DNA from: Dactylosporangium aurantiacum
Lineage (GTDB): Bacteria > Actinomycetota > Actinomycetes > Mycobacteriales > Micromonosporaceae
Length of the DNA stretch: 64,000 nt
Direction: 5' to 3'
Assembly (NCBI RefSeq): GCF_000716715.1
Contig: NZ_JNYJ01000029.1
Coordinates: forward strand, 91,536-155,535
The notes beneath the pieces are model-generated. The model made no database searches and had not been told where the DNA came from. It saw nothing but the letters and a program-made list of their open reading frames with translations. The position numbers and the translations under genes were made by a program. Positions 1-7,472 of the stretch are shown here, piece after piece. The stretch's first letter is position 1; the number at the start of each line of letters is the position of its first letter.

Positions 1-18
1 GACGGGCGACGATGGCAT
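1..18 (-). CDS. Start of a gene running off the left edge (possibly prmC/hemK)
   Basis: On the minus strand an ATG at 18-16 is preceded by GGAGGGACGCC, a strong Shine-Dalgarno at normal spacing, and reads M-P-S-S-P-V before the window ends. It lies about 130 bp downstream of prfA in the same direction. In most actinobacteria the gene after prfA is prmC, the release-factor glutamine methyltransferase, so that is the best guess. Six codons cannot prove the identity, and the 19-147 gap is longer than the usual prfA-prmC junction. Confidence 0.35.
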
Positions 19-147
19 GGCGTCCCTCCGGTTGATCGGGTCGGCAGCGGTGATCACGATCGGTAAGCTCGTTCGGGTCGAAACGCTACCTGAATCCAGC
101 TTGCCGGTGCATCGTTTCCGCTATGTGACGTCTGCGTTAGACCCGCG

Positions 148-1254
148 TCACCCTCGGCTGAGCTGGTCCTCACCCGCGAGACGGGCCTTGCGGTCGGCGT
201 CTGCCAGGGCGTCCAGGACACCGTCGAGGTCGCCGGCCAGGGCAAGGTCCAGGTTGTACGCCGTGTAACCGATCCGATGGTCGGAAATCCGATTCTGCGG
301 GAAGTTGTACGTCCGGATGCGCTCGGACCGGTCGACCGTGCGCACCTGCGAGCGGCGGGCGTCGCCGGCCGCGGCGGCCGCCTGCTCCTCGGCGAGGGCG
401 GCCAGCTTGACCTTGAGCATCCGCATCGCGCGGTCCTTGTTCTGCAGCTGGGAGCGCTCGTTCTGGCAGGACACGACGATGCCGGTCGGCAGGTGGGTGA
501 TGCGCACCGCCGAGTCGGTGGTGTTGACGCTCTGCCCGCCGGGGCCGGAGGAGCGGAACACGTCGATCCGCAGGTCGTTGGCGTCGACCTCGATCTCGCC
601 GGCCTCCTCGATCTCCGGGGTGACCAGGACACCGGCGGCGCTGGTGTGGATGCGGCCCTGGGACTCGGTGGCCGGCACCCGCTGGACGCGGTGGACGCCG
701 CCCTCCCACTTGAGCCGGGACCAGACGCCGTTGCCGGCCTCGGGGATGCCTCGGGTCTTGATCGACACGGCGACGTCCTTGAAGCCGCCGAGGTCCGACT
801 CCTGCGAGTCGAGCACCTCGGTCGTCCAGCCGTGACGTTCGGCGTACCGCATGTACATCCGCAGCAGGTCGCCGGCGAACAGCGCGGACTCCTCGCCGCC
901 CTCGCCGGCCTTGACCTCCAGGATGATGTCCTTGGCGTCGTTGGGGTCGCGGGGGGCGAGCAGCTCGGCGAGGCGCTCCTCCAGGTGCGGGATCCGCGCC
1001 TCGAGCTCGTCGGCTTCCCCGGCGAACGCCGGGTCCTCGGCGGCCAGCTCGCGGGCGGCCGCGAGGTCGTCGCGCGCGGCGTCGAGCTCGCCGGCCGTCT
1101 TCGCGATCGGCGACAGCTCGGCGAAGCGCCGGCCGGTCTTGCGGGCCAGGGCCTGGTCGGCGTGGATGCCCGGGTCGGCGAGCTTCTGCTCGAGCTCCTG
1201 GTATTCGGCGAGCAGGCTCTGCAGGCGCTGCCCGGAGGAGGTGTCGGTGCTCAT
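148..1254 (-). CDS. prfA: Peptide chain release factor 1 (RF1)
   Basis: The 368-residue product is a full-length class I release factor. It reads UAA and UAG in the ribosomal A site and triggers peptidyl-tRNA hydrolysis. The universal GGQ motif is present within [18 protein letters not shown], and its glutamine is the residue methylated by PrmC. The N-terminal coiled-coil domain and the [19 protein letters not shown] segment are typical of RF1. The reading frame is open upstream of 1254, but ATG 1254 ([10 protein letters not shown]) fits family length. It follows rpmE in the same direction, with a strong hairpin between them. Identity is near certain; only the start is a choice. Confidence 0.96.
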   Translation of the reverse strand: MSTDTSSGQRLQSLLAEYQELEQKLADPGIHADQALARKTGRRFAELSPIAKTAGELDAARDDLAAARELAAEDPAFAGEADELEARIPHLEERLAELLAPRDPNDAKDIILEVKAGEGGEESALFAGDLLRMYMRYAERHGWTTEVLDSQESDLGGFKDVAVSIKTRGIPEAGNGVWSRLKWEGGVHRVQRVPATESQGRIHTSAAGVLVTPEIEEAGEIEVDANDLRIDVFRSSGPGGQSVNTTDSAVRITHLPTGIVVSCQNERSQLQNKDRAMRMLKVKLAALAEEQAAAAAGDARRSQVRTVDRSERIRTYNFPQNRISDHRIGYTAYNLDLALAGDLDGVLDALADADRKARLAGEDQLSRG

Positions 1255-1302
1255 GTCTCGCGCGCCCCAAACAAGGAAGAAACAACGGCCGAGGACGAAG
1301 TC

Positions 1303-1345
1303 GGCGCCCGCACCGAACCCCGTCGAGTGGGGTGGTGCGGGCGCC
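1303..1345 (-). terminator. Strong hairpin between rpmE and prfA
   Basis: GGCGCCCGCACC (1303-1314) pairs perfectly with GGTGCGGGCGCC (1334-1345). An inner ACCCC/GGGGT stem (1317-1321 with 1329-1333) extends it. It starts 10 bp after the rpmE stop on the minus strand. No U-run follows directly, but a T-rich stretch lies about 20 nt further on. It is probably a terminator or processing/attenuation site that reduces read-through from the abundant rpmE message into prfA. The fold is seen; the role is inferred. Confidence 0.6.
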
Positions 1346-1355
1346 GGAAGTGCGG

Positions 1356-1589
1356 CTACTTGGCGGTTTCGGCCTTCTTGGCCGCAGCCTTCGCGTACTT
1401 CTGCTGGAACTTCGCGACCCGGCCGGCGGTGTCGAGGACGCGCTGCTTGCCCGTGTAGAACGGGTGGCAGACGGAGCACGTCTCCACGTGGATCGTGCCG
1501 CCCTTGGCGGTGCTGCGGGTGGTGAACGCGTTGCCGCAGGAACAGGTGACCTCGGTCGTCACGTACTGCGGGTGGATGTCCGGCTTCAT
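1356..1589 (-). CDS. rpmE: 50S ribosomal protein bL31, zinc-binding form
   Basis: The 77-residue protein of the large ribosomal subunit sits at the subunit bridge. It has the zinc-binding cysteines of the C+ form at C16, C18 (TCSCGN), C38 and C41 ([12 protein letters not shown]). The paralogous C- form, used under zinc starvation, lacks these. The C-terminal lysine-rich tail ([14 protein letters not shown]) is usual in actinobacteria. The gene is placed between prfA and rho as in many actinobacterial genomes, but here about 5.8 kb of other genes separate it from rho. ATG 1589 has GGACC upstream. Identity is certain from the signature. Confidence 0.97.
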   Translation of the reverse strand: MKPDIHPQYVTTEVTCSCGNAFTTRSTAKGGTIHVETCSVCHPFYTGKQRVLDTAGRVAKFQQKYAKAAAKKAETAK

Positions 1590-1679
1590 GGCCGCGGTCC
1601 TTTCGTCAGTGGTCGCCGGGTCGCCGTGTGGCGTGAACCGGAACCGGGATGGCCGTCGGTCAAGTCTGCCATGAGCGGG

Positions 1680-2429
1680 TCACGGCACCTCAACCGGTGT
1701 CTGCAACGCCGCGCCGGGGTCCGGCATTCCCGCCGCCCGGGCCCGGGCCGCGAGCGGCGCCACGGCGACGATCCAGCCGAACAGCACCAGCAGGAACAGC
1801 CGCTGCAGCAGCCCGGGTGCCGCCGGTACGGCGCCGGTGACCAGCGCGGCGAGGGTGACGCACGACACCAGGCCGACGGCCAGCGACGGCCACGCGAGCC
1901 GGCGGGCGCCGTTGCGGGCCAGGCCGCGGGCCAGGGTGAGCACCGCGGCGATGAGCAGCACGAACACCAGCGGCGACACCAGGTTGTGCACGACGTGGCG
2001 CAGTGGCAGGGTGCCGGCCCGCTCGGCCGCGGTGCACGCGCCGATCCAGTCGGAGCAGGCCGGGCGGGCCAGCCCGGCGACGACCAGCAGCGCGCCGGCG
2101 ACGACCATGAGCGCGCCCGCGGTCCGGCCGGCGGCACCGGCCGGCAGGAGCCGCCGCAGCGCGAGCCCGGCGGCGACGGTGCCGGCGGCGAGGGCGAGGA
2201 AACCGACGATCATGACGGGGGCGCCGGGCGAGCCGGTGGCGGCGAGCTGGCTGACCGCCTCCCGCTGGTGGCTGTAGCCGGGGTAGAGCGCCCCGGCGAT
2301 GACGGTGGCGGCCGCGAACACGGCGGCGCCGGCGGAGGAGATTTTGGCGAGCACGCCATCGAGCGTCGGCCATCGCGGCGGCCCGGCCCAGGATGCGGCC
2401 CGGTCGGTCCGGGGTGATGCCAGCACCAC
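1680..2429 (-). CDS. DUF998 family multi-pass membrane protein
   Basis: The 249-residue hydrophobic protein has about six predicted membrane segments. It carries the DUF998 signature near the first segment, ALYPGYSHQREAVSQLAATG, which is typically followed by a proline/glycine-rich loop. Its biochemical function is unknown. It begins 12 bp after the response regulator stop in the same direction, so the two may be co-transcribed. The ATG at 2429 lacks a clear ribosome site; a GTG about 25 codons in is an alternative start that would remove a non-conserved hydrophilic leader. Family call is fairly sure, function open. Confidence 0.8.
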   Translation of the reverse strand: MVLASPRTDRAASWAGPPRWPTLDGVLAKISSAGAAVFAAATVIAGALYPGYSHQREAVSQLAATGSPGAPVMIVGFLALAAGTVAAGLALRRLLPAGAAGRTAGALMVVAGALLVVAGLARPACSDWIGACTAAERAGTLPLRHVVHNLVSPLVFVLLIAAVLTLARGLARNGARRLAWPSLAVGLVSCVTLAALVTGAVPAAPGLLQRLFLLVLFGWIVAVAPLAARARAAGMPDPGAALQTPVEVP

Positions 2430-2441
2430 CCCGGGCGGGCC

Positions 2442-3098
2442 TCAGCCGGCGGCGAGGTGCAGCAGCACGGCCTTGACCCGCTTGTGGACCTCGCGCTCCT
2501 CGGCGAGGCCGAGCTTAGCGAAGATGCCGTTGATGTGCTTCTCGACCGCGCGGACGGTGAGCACGAGCGCGGCGGCGATCGCCGCGTTGTCCTTGCCGGT
2601 CGCCATCTGCGCCAGGACGTCGTGCTCCCGCGGTGTCAGCAGGGCCAGGGGCGAGCGGGTGCCGCGGCCGCGGACCAGGGCGTCGACGACCTTCGGGTCG
2701 ACGACGGAGCCGCCGCGGCTGACCTCGACGACGGCGGAGACCAGCTGCGCCGGGTCCGACATGCGTTCCTTCAGCAGGTAGGCGCGGGCCCGGGAGCCGT
2801 CCTCCAGCAGGGCCAGGGCGAACTCGGGGTCGTCGTACTGGCTGATCACCACGACCCCCATCGACGGGTGGGTGCGGCGGAAGCGGGCCGCGGCGCGCAC
2901 GCCCTCGTCGGTGCTGGTCGGTGGCATCCGGATGTCGGTGAGCACGACGTCGGGGCGGTGCTCGTCGACGGCGGCGAGCAGGTCGTCGTAGGCGTCGACG
3001 ACCGCGATGACGGTGAGCTGCGGCGCCCGGTCCAGGATGCTGCGCAGCCCTTCGCGGGCGAGCAGGTTGTCCTCGGCGAGCACGACGCGGACGGTCAT
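2442..3098 (-). CDS. NarL/FixJ-type two-component response regulator
   Basis: The 218-residue protein has an N-terminal receiver domain with the acidic pair in LAEDN, phosphoacceptor D55 (VVLTDIRMP) and the conserved lysine in YLLKER. A C-terminal LuxR-type helix-turn-helix follows (LTPREHDVLAQMATGKDNAAI then VRAVEKHINGIFAKLG). It is a DNA-binding transcription factor switched by phosphorylation. The gene is divergent from the histidine kinase gene across an 85-bp gap, and that kinase is its obvious partner. ATG 3098 was chosen because the receiver fold starts there (MTVRVVLAEDN); the longer open frame overlaps the kinase gene. Target genes are not evident; the downstream DUF998 gene is a candidate. 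Confidence 0.93.
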   Translation of the reverse strand: MTVRVVLAEDNLLAREGLRSILDRAPQLTVIAVVDAYDDLLAAVDEHRPDVVLTDIRMPPTSTDEGVRAAARFRRTHPSMGVVVISQYDDPEFALALLEDGSRARAYLLKERMSDPAQLVSAVVEVSRGGSVVDPKVVDALVRGRGTRSPLALLTPREHDVLAQMATGKDNAAIAAALVLTVRAVEKHINGIFAKLGLAEEREVHKRVKAVLLHLAAG

Positions 3099-3183
3099 GC
3101 GAAGCAGGATAGATGCGGGCACGGGCCCGCAGAGGGGTGCTGGCACCCCTGTCCGCGGCCGCCGGCGACCGCAGAATGCCGTC

Positions 3184-5223
3184 ATGAGGACACGTCGCCG
3201 CGCGGTCGTCACGGGGTACACGCTGCTCGCCCTCGTCGGGCTGACGGCGGTGGTGTCGCTGCTGGACCACGGTGCGGCCGGCAGGGGTGTCGGGGTCGGT
3301 TTCTGGCTGCAGTCGGTGCTGGCCGGGCTGGCGTTCGCGTTCGTCGGCGCGCTGCTCGTCGCGCTGCGCCCCGGCAACCTCCTCGGCCCGGTCCTGCTGA
3401 CCGGGGGCGGGGCGCTGGTGCTGGAGTTCTCGGCGCGCGAGTACGCCTTCCGCGGCCTGGTGCTGTTCCCCGGTTCGCTGCCGGGCGCGGCAGCGGCCGG
3501 CTGGTGCGGGCTGCTGCTGGATCCGGTGTTCTTCCCGCTGACGATCGCGTTGACGCTGCTGCTGTTCCCCGACGGGCGGCTGCCGTCGCGCCGGTGGCGG
3601 CCGGTGGTGGCGGTCGGGCTGCTGGCGACGGCGGCGCAGGTGGTGCTGCACGCGGTGGCGGACGGGCCGCTGCGCGACGAGACCTACCACTACGACATCC
3701 CGTGGCGCGGGCCGGTCGGGGCCGGCTGGTCCGCCGCCGCGCAGGAGCGGCTGACGCAGGCCGGGCTGCTGATCCTGCTGGCGAGCGTGGTGCGGTTGCT
3801 GCTGCGGTACCGCACGCTGCGCGCCGAGGACCGCCAGCCGGTCAAGCCGCTCGCGCTGGTCGGCAGCGCGGCGGTGGTGTCGCTGGCGCTGCAGTTCGCC
3901 CCGCCGCTCGCGCAGACGGGCCGGGCGCTGCTGGTCGCGGTCGTCTGCGCGGGACTGCCGGCGGCGCTGGCGGTGGGGGCGCTGCGGCACCGGGTGTGGG
4001 AGTTCGACCGGGTGCTGGTCGGCACGTTCGTCTACACGGCGCTGACCGTCCTGATCACCGCCACCTACGTCGGCGTCGTCGTCGCGGCGGGCCACCTCGC
4101 CGGGCGGGGCGGTGACCGGCCGGCGCTGCTGCCGTCGGTGCTCGCCACGGCGCTGGTGGCGGTCGGCGTGTCGCCGGTGAAGTCGGCGCTGGAACGCGCC
4201 GCGCGCCGGCTGGTGTACGGGGTGCGCGCCACCCCGTACCAGGCGCTCGCCGCGTTGCCGCGGCAGCTGGCGGAGGCGCCGGTCGTCGACGAGGTGCTGC
4301 CCCGCACGGCGCGGGCCCTCGCCGACGGGCTCGGCGTGACGGCGGCCCGGGTCCGGGCGTTCGTGCCGGGCGCCGCGCCGCTGGTGTCGTGGTCGTCGCC
4401 GCCCGCCGGCCCGGGCGACGAGGACGGGCTGCTCGTCGTCGCGGTCCGGCACCTCGGCGAGGAGGTCGGCGACGTCGCGGTGCGCCCGCCGGTGGACCGG
4501 TCGCTCAGCGGCGCGGACCGGCGGCTGCTCGCCGACCTCGCCGCGCAGGCCGGGCCGGCGCTGCGCGGGGTCGCCCTCGCCGCGGAGCTGCGGGCGCGGC
4601 TGGAGCAGCTGACGGAGAGCCGCACCCGCCTGGCCACCGCCCAGGTCGAGGAGCGGCGGCGGCTCGAACGCGACATCCACGACGGCGCGCAGCAGCAGCT
4701 CGTGGCGCTGGCCGTACACCTGCAGCAGGCGGAGGAGCTGGCGGGCACCGAAGCGGCCCGGGCGGCCGTCGCCGCCTGCCGGGAGGAGCTCGGCCGGTGC
4801 ATCGACGAGCTGCGTGAGCTGGCCCGCGGCATCTACCCGCCGGTGCTCGCGGCCCGGGGGTTGACCGCGGCGCTGCGGGGCCGGGCCCGCTCCGGCGCGG
4901 GCAACCTGCGGGTCGCGGTGCGCTCGACGGTGGACGGGCGGCGTTTCAGCCCCGCGGTCGAGCTGGCCGCGTACTTCACGGCGCTGGAGGCGTTGCAGAA
5001 CGCGGCGAAGCACGCGCCGGGCTCGACCGTCACCGTGTCGCTGGACGAGCGGGACGGCCGGCTGGCGCTGTGCGTCGCCGACGACGGGCCGGGCTTCACC
5101 GCGCCCGCGGGCGGCGGGACGGGGCTGCTGGGGATGGCCGACCGGATCGGCGCGGCCGGCGGCGCGTTCGCCGTCGACTCGACACCGCGCGGCACGACGG
5201 TGACCGCCCTGCTCCCGTATTAG
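3184..5223 (+). CDS. Membrane sensor histidine kinase, HisKA_3 type
   Basis: The 679-residue sensor has about eight hydrophobic segments in residues 10-340. A linker region with a degenerate GAF-like stretch follows, then the dimerisation and phosphoacceptor helix with H499 in ERDIHDGAQQQLVAL. The C-terminal HATPase domain contains NAAKHAPG (N box), DDGPGF and GTGLLGM (G boxes). This architecture belongs to the NarX-like HPK7 class that pairs with NarL-type regulators, and such a regulator is divergently transcribed next door. The start at ATG 3184 (MRTRRRAVVTG) gives a positively charged N-terminus before the first membrane helix. The sensed signal cannot be told. Confidence 0.93.
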   Translation: MRTRRRAVVTGYTLLALVGLTAVVSLLDHGAAGRGVGVGFWLQSVLAGLAFAFVGALLVALRPGNLLGPVLLTGGGALVLEFSAREYAFRGLVLFPGSLPGAAAAGWCGLLLDPVFFPLTIALTLLLFPDGRLPSRRWRPVVAVGLLATAAQVVLHAVADGPLRDETYHYDIPWRGPVGAGWSAAAQERLTQAGLLILLASVVRLLLRYRTLRAEDRQPVKPLALVGSAAVVSLALQFAPPLAQTGRALLVAVVCAGLPAALAVGALRHRVWEFDRVLVGTFVYTALTVLITATYVGVVVAAGHLAGRGGDRPALLPSVLATALVAVGVSPVKSALERAARRLVYGVRATPYQALAALPRQLAEAPVVDEVLPRTARALADGLGVTAARVRAFVPGAAPLVSWSSPPAGPGDEDGLLVVAVRHLGEEVGDVAVRPPVDRSLSGADRRLLADLAAQAGPALRGVALAAELRARLEQLTESRTRLATAQVEERRRLERDIHDGAQQQLVALAVHLQQAEELAGTEAARAAVAACREELGRCIDELRELARGIYPPVLAARGLTAALRGRARSGAGNLRVAVRSTVDGRRFSPAVELAAYFTALEALQNAAKHAPGSTVTVSLDERDGRLALCVADDGPGFTAPAGGGTGLLGMADRIGAAGGAFAVDSTPRGTTVTALLPY

Positions 5224-5265
5224 CGTCGCGGTCGCGAGCGCGGCTCACCTACGCTGGCCCGTGCT

Positions 5266-6327
5266 ATGAGCCTGCACATCGACGCACTGTGTGACCCGGC
5301 ACTGCTGGCCGAGATGGCCCGCGGTGGATACCTGCGCACCCAGCGCCACCCGTCGCTGCCCCTGCTGATCCACAACTACACCGAGAAGGCGCAGTACGAG
5401 AACGTCTGGAACGCGGCGACGCTCGCGTGCCGGGGCCTCGTCGTGCACGCCGAGACGGGCGAGGTGCTGGCGCGGCCGTTCACGAAGTTCTTCAACCACG
5501 GCCAGCCGGGCGTGCCCGAGATGGACTTCGACGGGCCGGTGCGCGTCACCGACAAGGCCGACGGCTCGCTGGGCATCATGTACCCGACGCCGGACGGTTG
5601 GGCGTTCGCGACCCGCGGCTCGTTCGACTCGGAGCAGGCGCGGCACGCGACGGCGGTGTTCCGCGACCGGTACGCGGCGCGGTTCACGCCGCCCGCCGGC
5701 CTCACGGTGCTCGTGGAGATCATCTATCCGGCGAACCGGATCGTGCTGGACTACGGCGGCCTCGACGACCTCGTGCTGCTCGGCGCGGTCGACATCGCCA
5801 CGGGGCGCAGCCACGGCCCGGAGGCCGTGCCCGGCTGGCCCGGCCCGGTCGTCGACACGTTCGAGCACGCGACGCTCGCCGAGGCGCTCGCCGCGCCGCC
5901 GCGGGACAACCGTGAGGGGCTCGTCGTGCACTTCACCGTCCCCGACACCCGGCTGAAGATCAAGTATTCGGAGTACGTGCGGCTGCACCGGATCGTCACC
6001 GGCCTCAACGCCCGGGTGGTGTGGGAGGCGGTCGGCGACGGCACCCTCGACACGCTGCTGGAGCCGCTGCCCGACGAGTTCCACGCGTGGGCCACGAAGA
6101 TCGCCGACGGGCTGCGCGAGGAGGCGGCGGCGCTCGCCGCGGAGGTCGAGGCCGCGTACGACACGACGGTCGCGTCGCTGCGGGACGGCTGGGGCCGCAA
6201 GGAGTTCGCGATGGCGGTCGCGAAGCACCCGGCGCGCAGCTTCCTGTTCCTGCGGCTGGACAACCGGGACTACCGGGGCCTGCTGTGGCAGCGGGTCCGG
6301 CCCAAGGTTTCGGAGGAGGAGCACTGA
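5266..6327 (+). CDS. T4 Rnl1-like RNA ligase
   Basis: The 353-residue protein belongs to the covalent nucleotidyltransferase superfamily. Its ligase motif I is KADGS, and K97 is the predicted AMP-accepting lysine. Upstream the conserved CRGLVV and RPFTKFFN segments are present; downstream VLVEIIYPANRIV and GLVVHF-KIKYSEYVRLH match the later nucleotidyltransferase motifs IIIa, IV and V. The family reseals RNA 3'-OH and 5'-PO4 ends. The gene overlaps by one base the kinase-phosphatase that would prepare such ends, giving a two-gene RNA repair cassette. ATG 5266 has no Shine-Dalgarno; a TACGCT hexamer 10 nt upstream suggests a very short leader. The natural RNA substrate is unknown. Confidence 0.85.
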   Translation: MSLHIDALCDPALLAEMARGGYLRTQRHPSLPLLIHNYTEKAQYENVWNAATLACRGLVVHAETGEVLARPFTKFFNHGQPGVPEMDFDGPVRVTDKADGSLGIMYPTPDGWAFATRGSFDSEQARHATAVFRDRYAARFTPPAGLTVLVEIIYPANRIVLDYGGLDDLVLLGAVDIATGRSHGPEAVPGWPGPVVDTFEHATLAEALAAPPRDNREGLVVHFTVPDTRLKIKYSEYVRLHRIVTGLNARVVWEAVGDGTLDTLLEPLPDEFHAWATKIADGLREEAAALAAEVEAAYDTTVASLRDGWGRKEFAMAVAKHPARSFLFLRLDNRDYRGLLWQRVRPKVSEEEH

Positions 6328-7223
6328 TGGCGTCGCTGACCGTCACCCGGGGTCTGCCGGCGTCGGGCAAGACCACCTGGGCCAAGGAGCAGGGGCTGGT
6401 CCGCGTCAACCGCGACGACCTGCGCCGCATGATGCACGGCGGCCGGGTCGCCGACGACGCGCTGCGCGGCCGGGCGGAGAAGGAGGTCACCCAGGCGCAC
6501 CACGCGGCGATCGACGCGCTGCTGCTCGGCGGCGCCGACGTGGTCTGCGACGACACGAACCTGCGCGGCCGGGTGGTGCGGGAGCTCGCCGAGCTGGCCG
6601 CGAAGCACGGCGCGTCGTTCGTGGTGCGCGACTTCACCGACGTGCCGGTCGACGAGTGCGTGCGTCGCGACGCGCTGCGCGAGGGCGACAGCCACGTCGG
6701 GGAGGAGGCGATCCGGTCGATGCACCAGCGGTACCTGGCCGGGCGCGCCCTGCCGCTGCCGCTGCCGGTGCTGGACACGGCGGGTGTCACGTACGAGCCG
6801 CCGCCGGACGCGCCGCGGGTCGTGCTCGTCGACATCGACGGCACGGTCGCGCTGATCGACGACCGCAGCCCGTACGACGTCAGCCGGGTCCGGTTCGACC
6901 TGCCGAACGTGCCGGTCATCGCGGCCGTCCGGGCGATGCACGCGGCCGGGCACGAGATCGTGTTCTGCTCCGGTCGTACCGACGACTGCCGCGACGACAC
7001 GGCGGCCTGGCTGGACGAGCACGTAAGCGTGCCCTACGCGGGCCTGTTCATGCGCGCGACCGGCGACCAGCGCCGCGACAGCATCGTGAAGCAGGAGATC
7101 TTCGACAAGGAGATCCGCAGCCGCTACCACGTGGTCGGTGTCTTCGACGACCGCCAGCAGGTGGTGCGGATGTGGCGGGCCCTGGGCCTGACCGTCTTCC
7201 AGGTCGCGGAGGGCAACTTCTAG
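6327..7223 (+). CDS. pnkp: T4 PseT-like polynucleotide kinase-phosphatase
   Basis: The 298-residue bifunctional RNA end-healing enzyme has an N-terminal P-loop kinase with G9-T16 (GLPASGKT) and the VCDDTNL motif typical of 5'-OH polynucleotide kinases. The C-terminal HAD-type phosphatase carries the DxDGT motif (VDIDGTVAL, D169 and D171) and a late acidic FDDRQQVV motif. Together these activities turn 3'-phosphate/2',3'-cyclic and 5'-OH ends into ligatable ends. The ATG overlaps the ligase stop (TGATG), so translation is coupled. The domain order kinase then phosphatase is that of phage T4 Pnkp. Convergent with the TUDOR-domain gene, overlapping it by 4 bp. Confidence 0.9.
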   Translation: MASLTVTRGLPASGKTTWAKEQGLVRVNRDDLRRMMHGGRVADDALRGRAEKEVTQAHHAAIDALLLGGADVVCDDTNLRGRVVRELAELAAKHGASFVVRDFTDVPVDECVRRDALREGDSHVGEEAIRSMHQRYLAGRALPLPLPVLDTAGVTYEPPPDAPRVVLVDIDGTVALIDDRSPYDVSRVRFDLPNVPVIAAVRAMHAAGHEIVFCSGRTDDCRDDTAAWLDEHVSVPYAGLFMRATGDQRRDSIVKQEIFDKEIRSRYHVVGVFDDRQQVVRMWRALGLTVFQVAEGNF

Positions 7224-7411
7224 TGCAGTGACTCCGGCTTGTGCACGGCCTCCCGGCCGGTCTTGTCGCTCTTCACGACGAACTGCGGCTCGTCCTCGCT
7301 CGCGGCGACGGTCCGGCCCGCGGCCCGCGTCCGGCTGGTGATCTTCCGTACGACGGTGCCGTTGACGGTCTTGCCGTGGGACCGCCAGCGCACCTTGTCT
7401 CCACGTCTCAT
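7220..7411 (-). CDS. Small TUDOR-like protein (DUF2945/HVA1 type)
   Basis: The 63-residue protein starts with MRRGDKVRW and contains GTVVRKITSRT, PQFVVKSDKTGREAVHKPESL. This is the pattern of the hypervirulence-associated TUDOR (DUF2945) family, small beta-barrel proteins of unknown cellular role. It is convergent with the kinase-phosphatase gene and overlaps its end by 4 bp. It lies just downstream of the rho terminator hairpin and is read in the same direction as rho, so it probably has its own promoter or lives on read-through. No signal peptide or membrane segment is seen. Confidence 0.8.
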   Translation of the reverse strand: MRRGDKVRWRSHGKTVNGTVVRKITSRTRAAGRTVAASEDEPQFVVKSDKTGREAVHKPESLH

Positions 7412-7427
7412 ATGGCTCTGGGTACCC

Positions 7428-7463
7428 GAAAGCCCCCGCGGGACACGTCCTGCGGGGGCTTTC
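7428..7463 (-). terminator. Rho-gene terminator hairpin
   Basis: GAAAGCCCCCGC (7428-7439) pairs with GCGGGGGCTTTC (7452-7463), a perfect 12-bp stem with a short loop that can pair further (GGAC/GTCC). On the minus strand it begins 9 bp after the rho stop codon, and a TTTC tail follows the stem. This is the clearest intrinsic terminator in the window and separates rho from the small TUDOR gene. Confidence 0.85.
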
Positions 7464-7472
7464 GCGGCTGCC

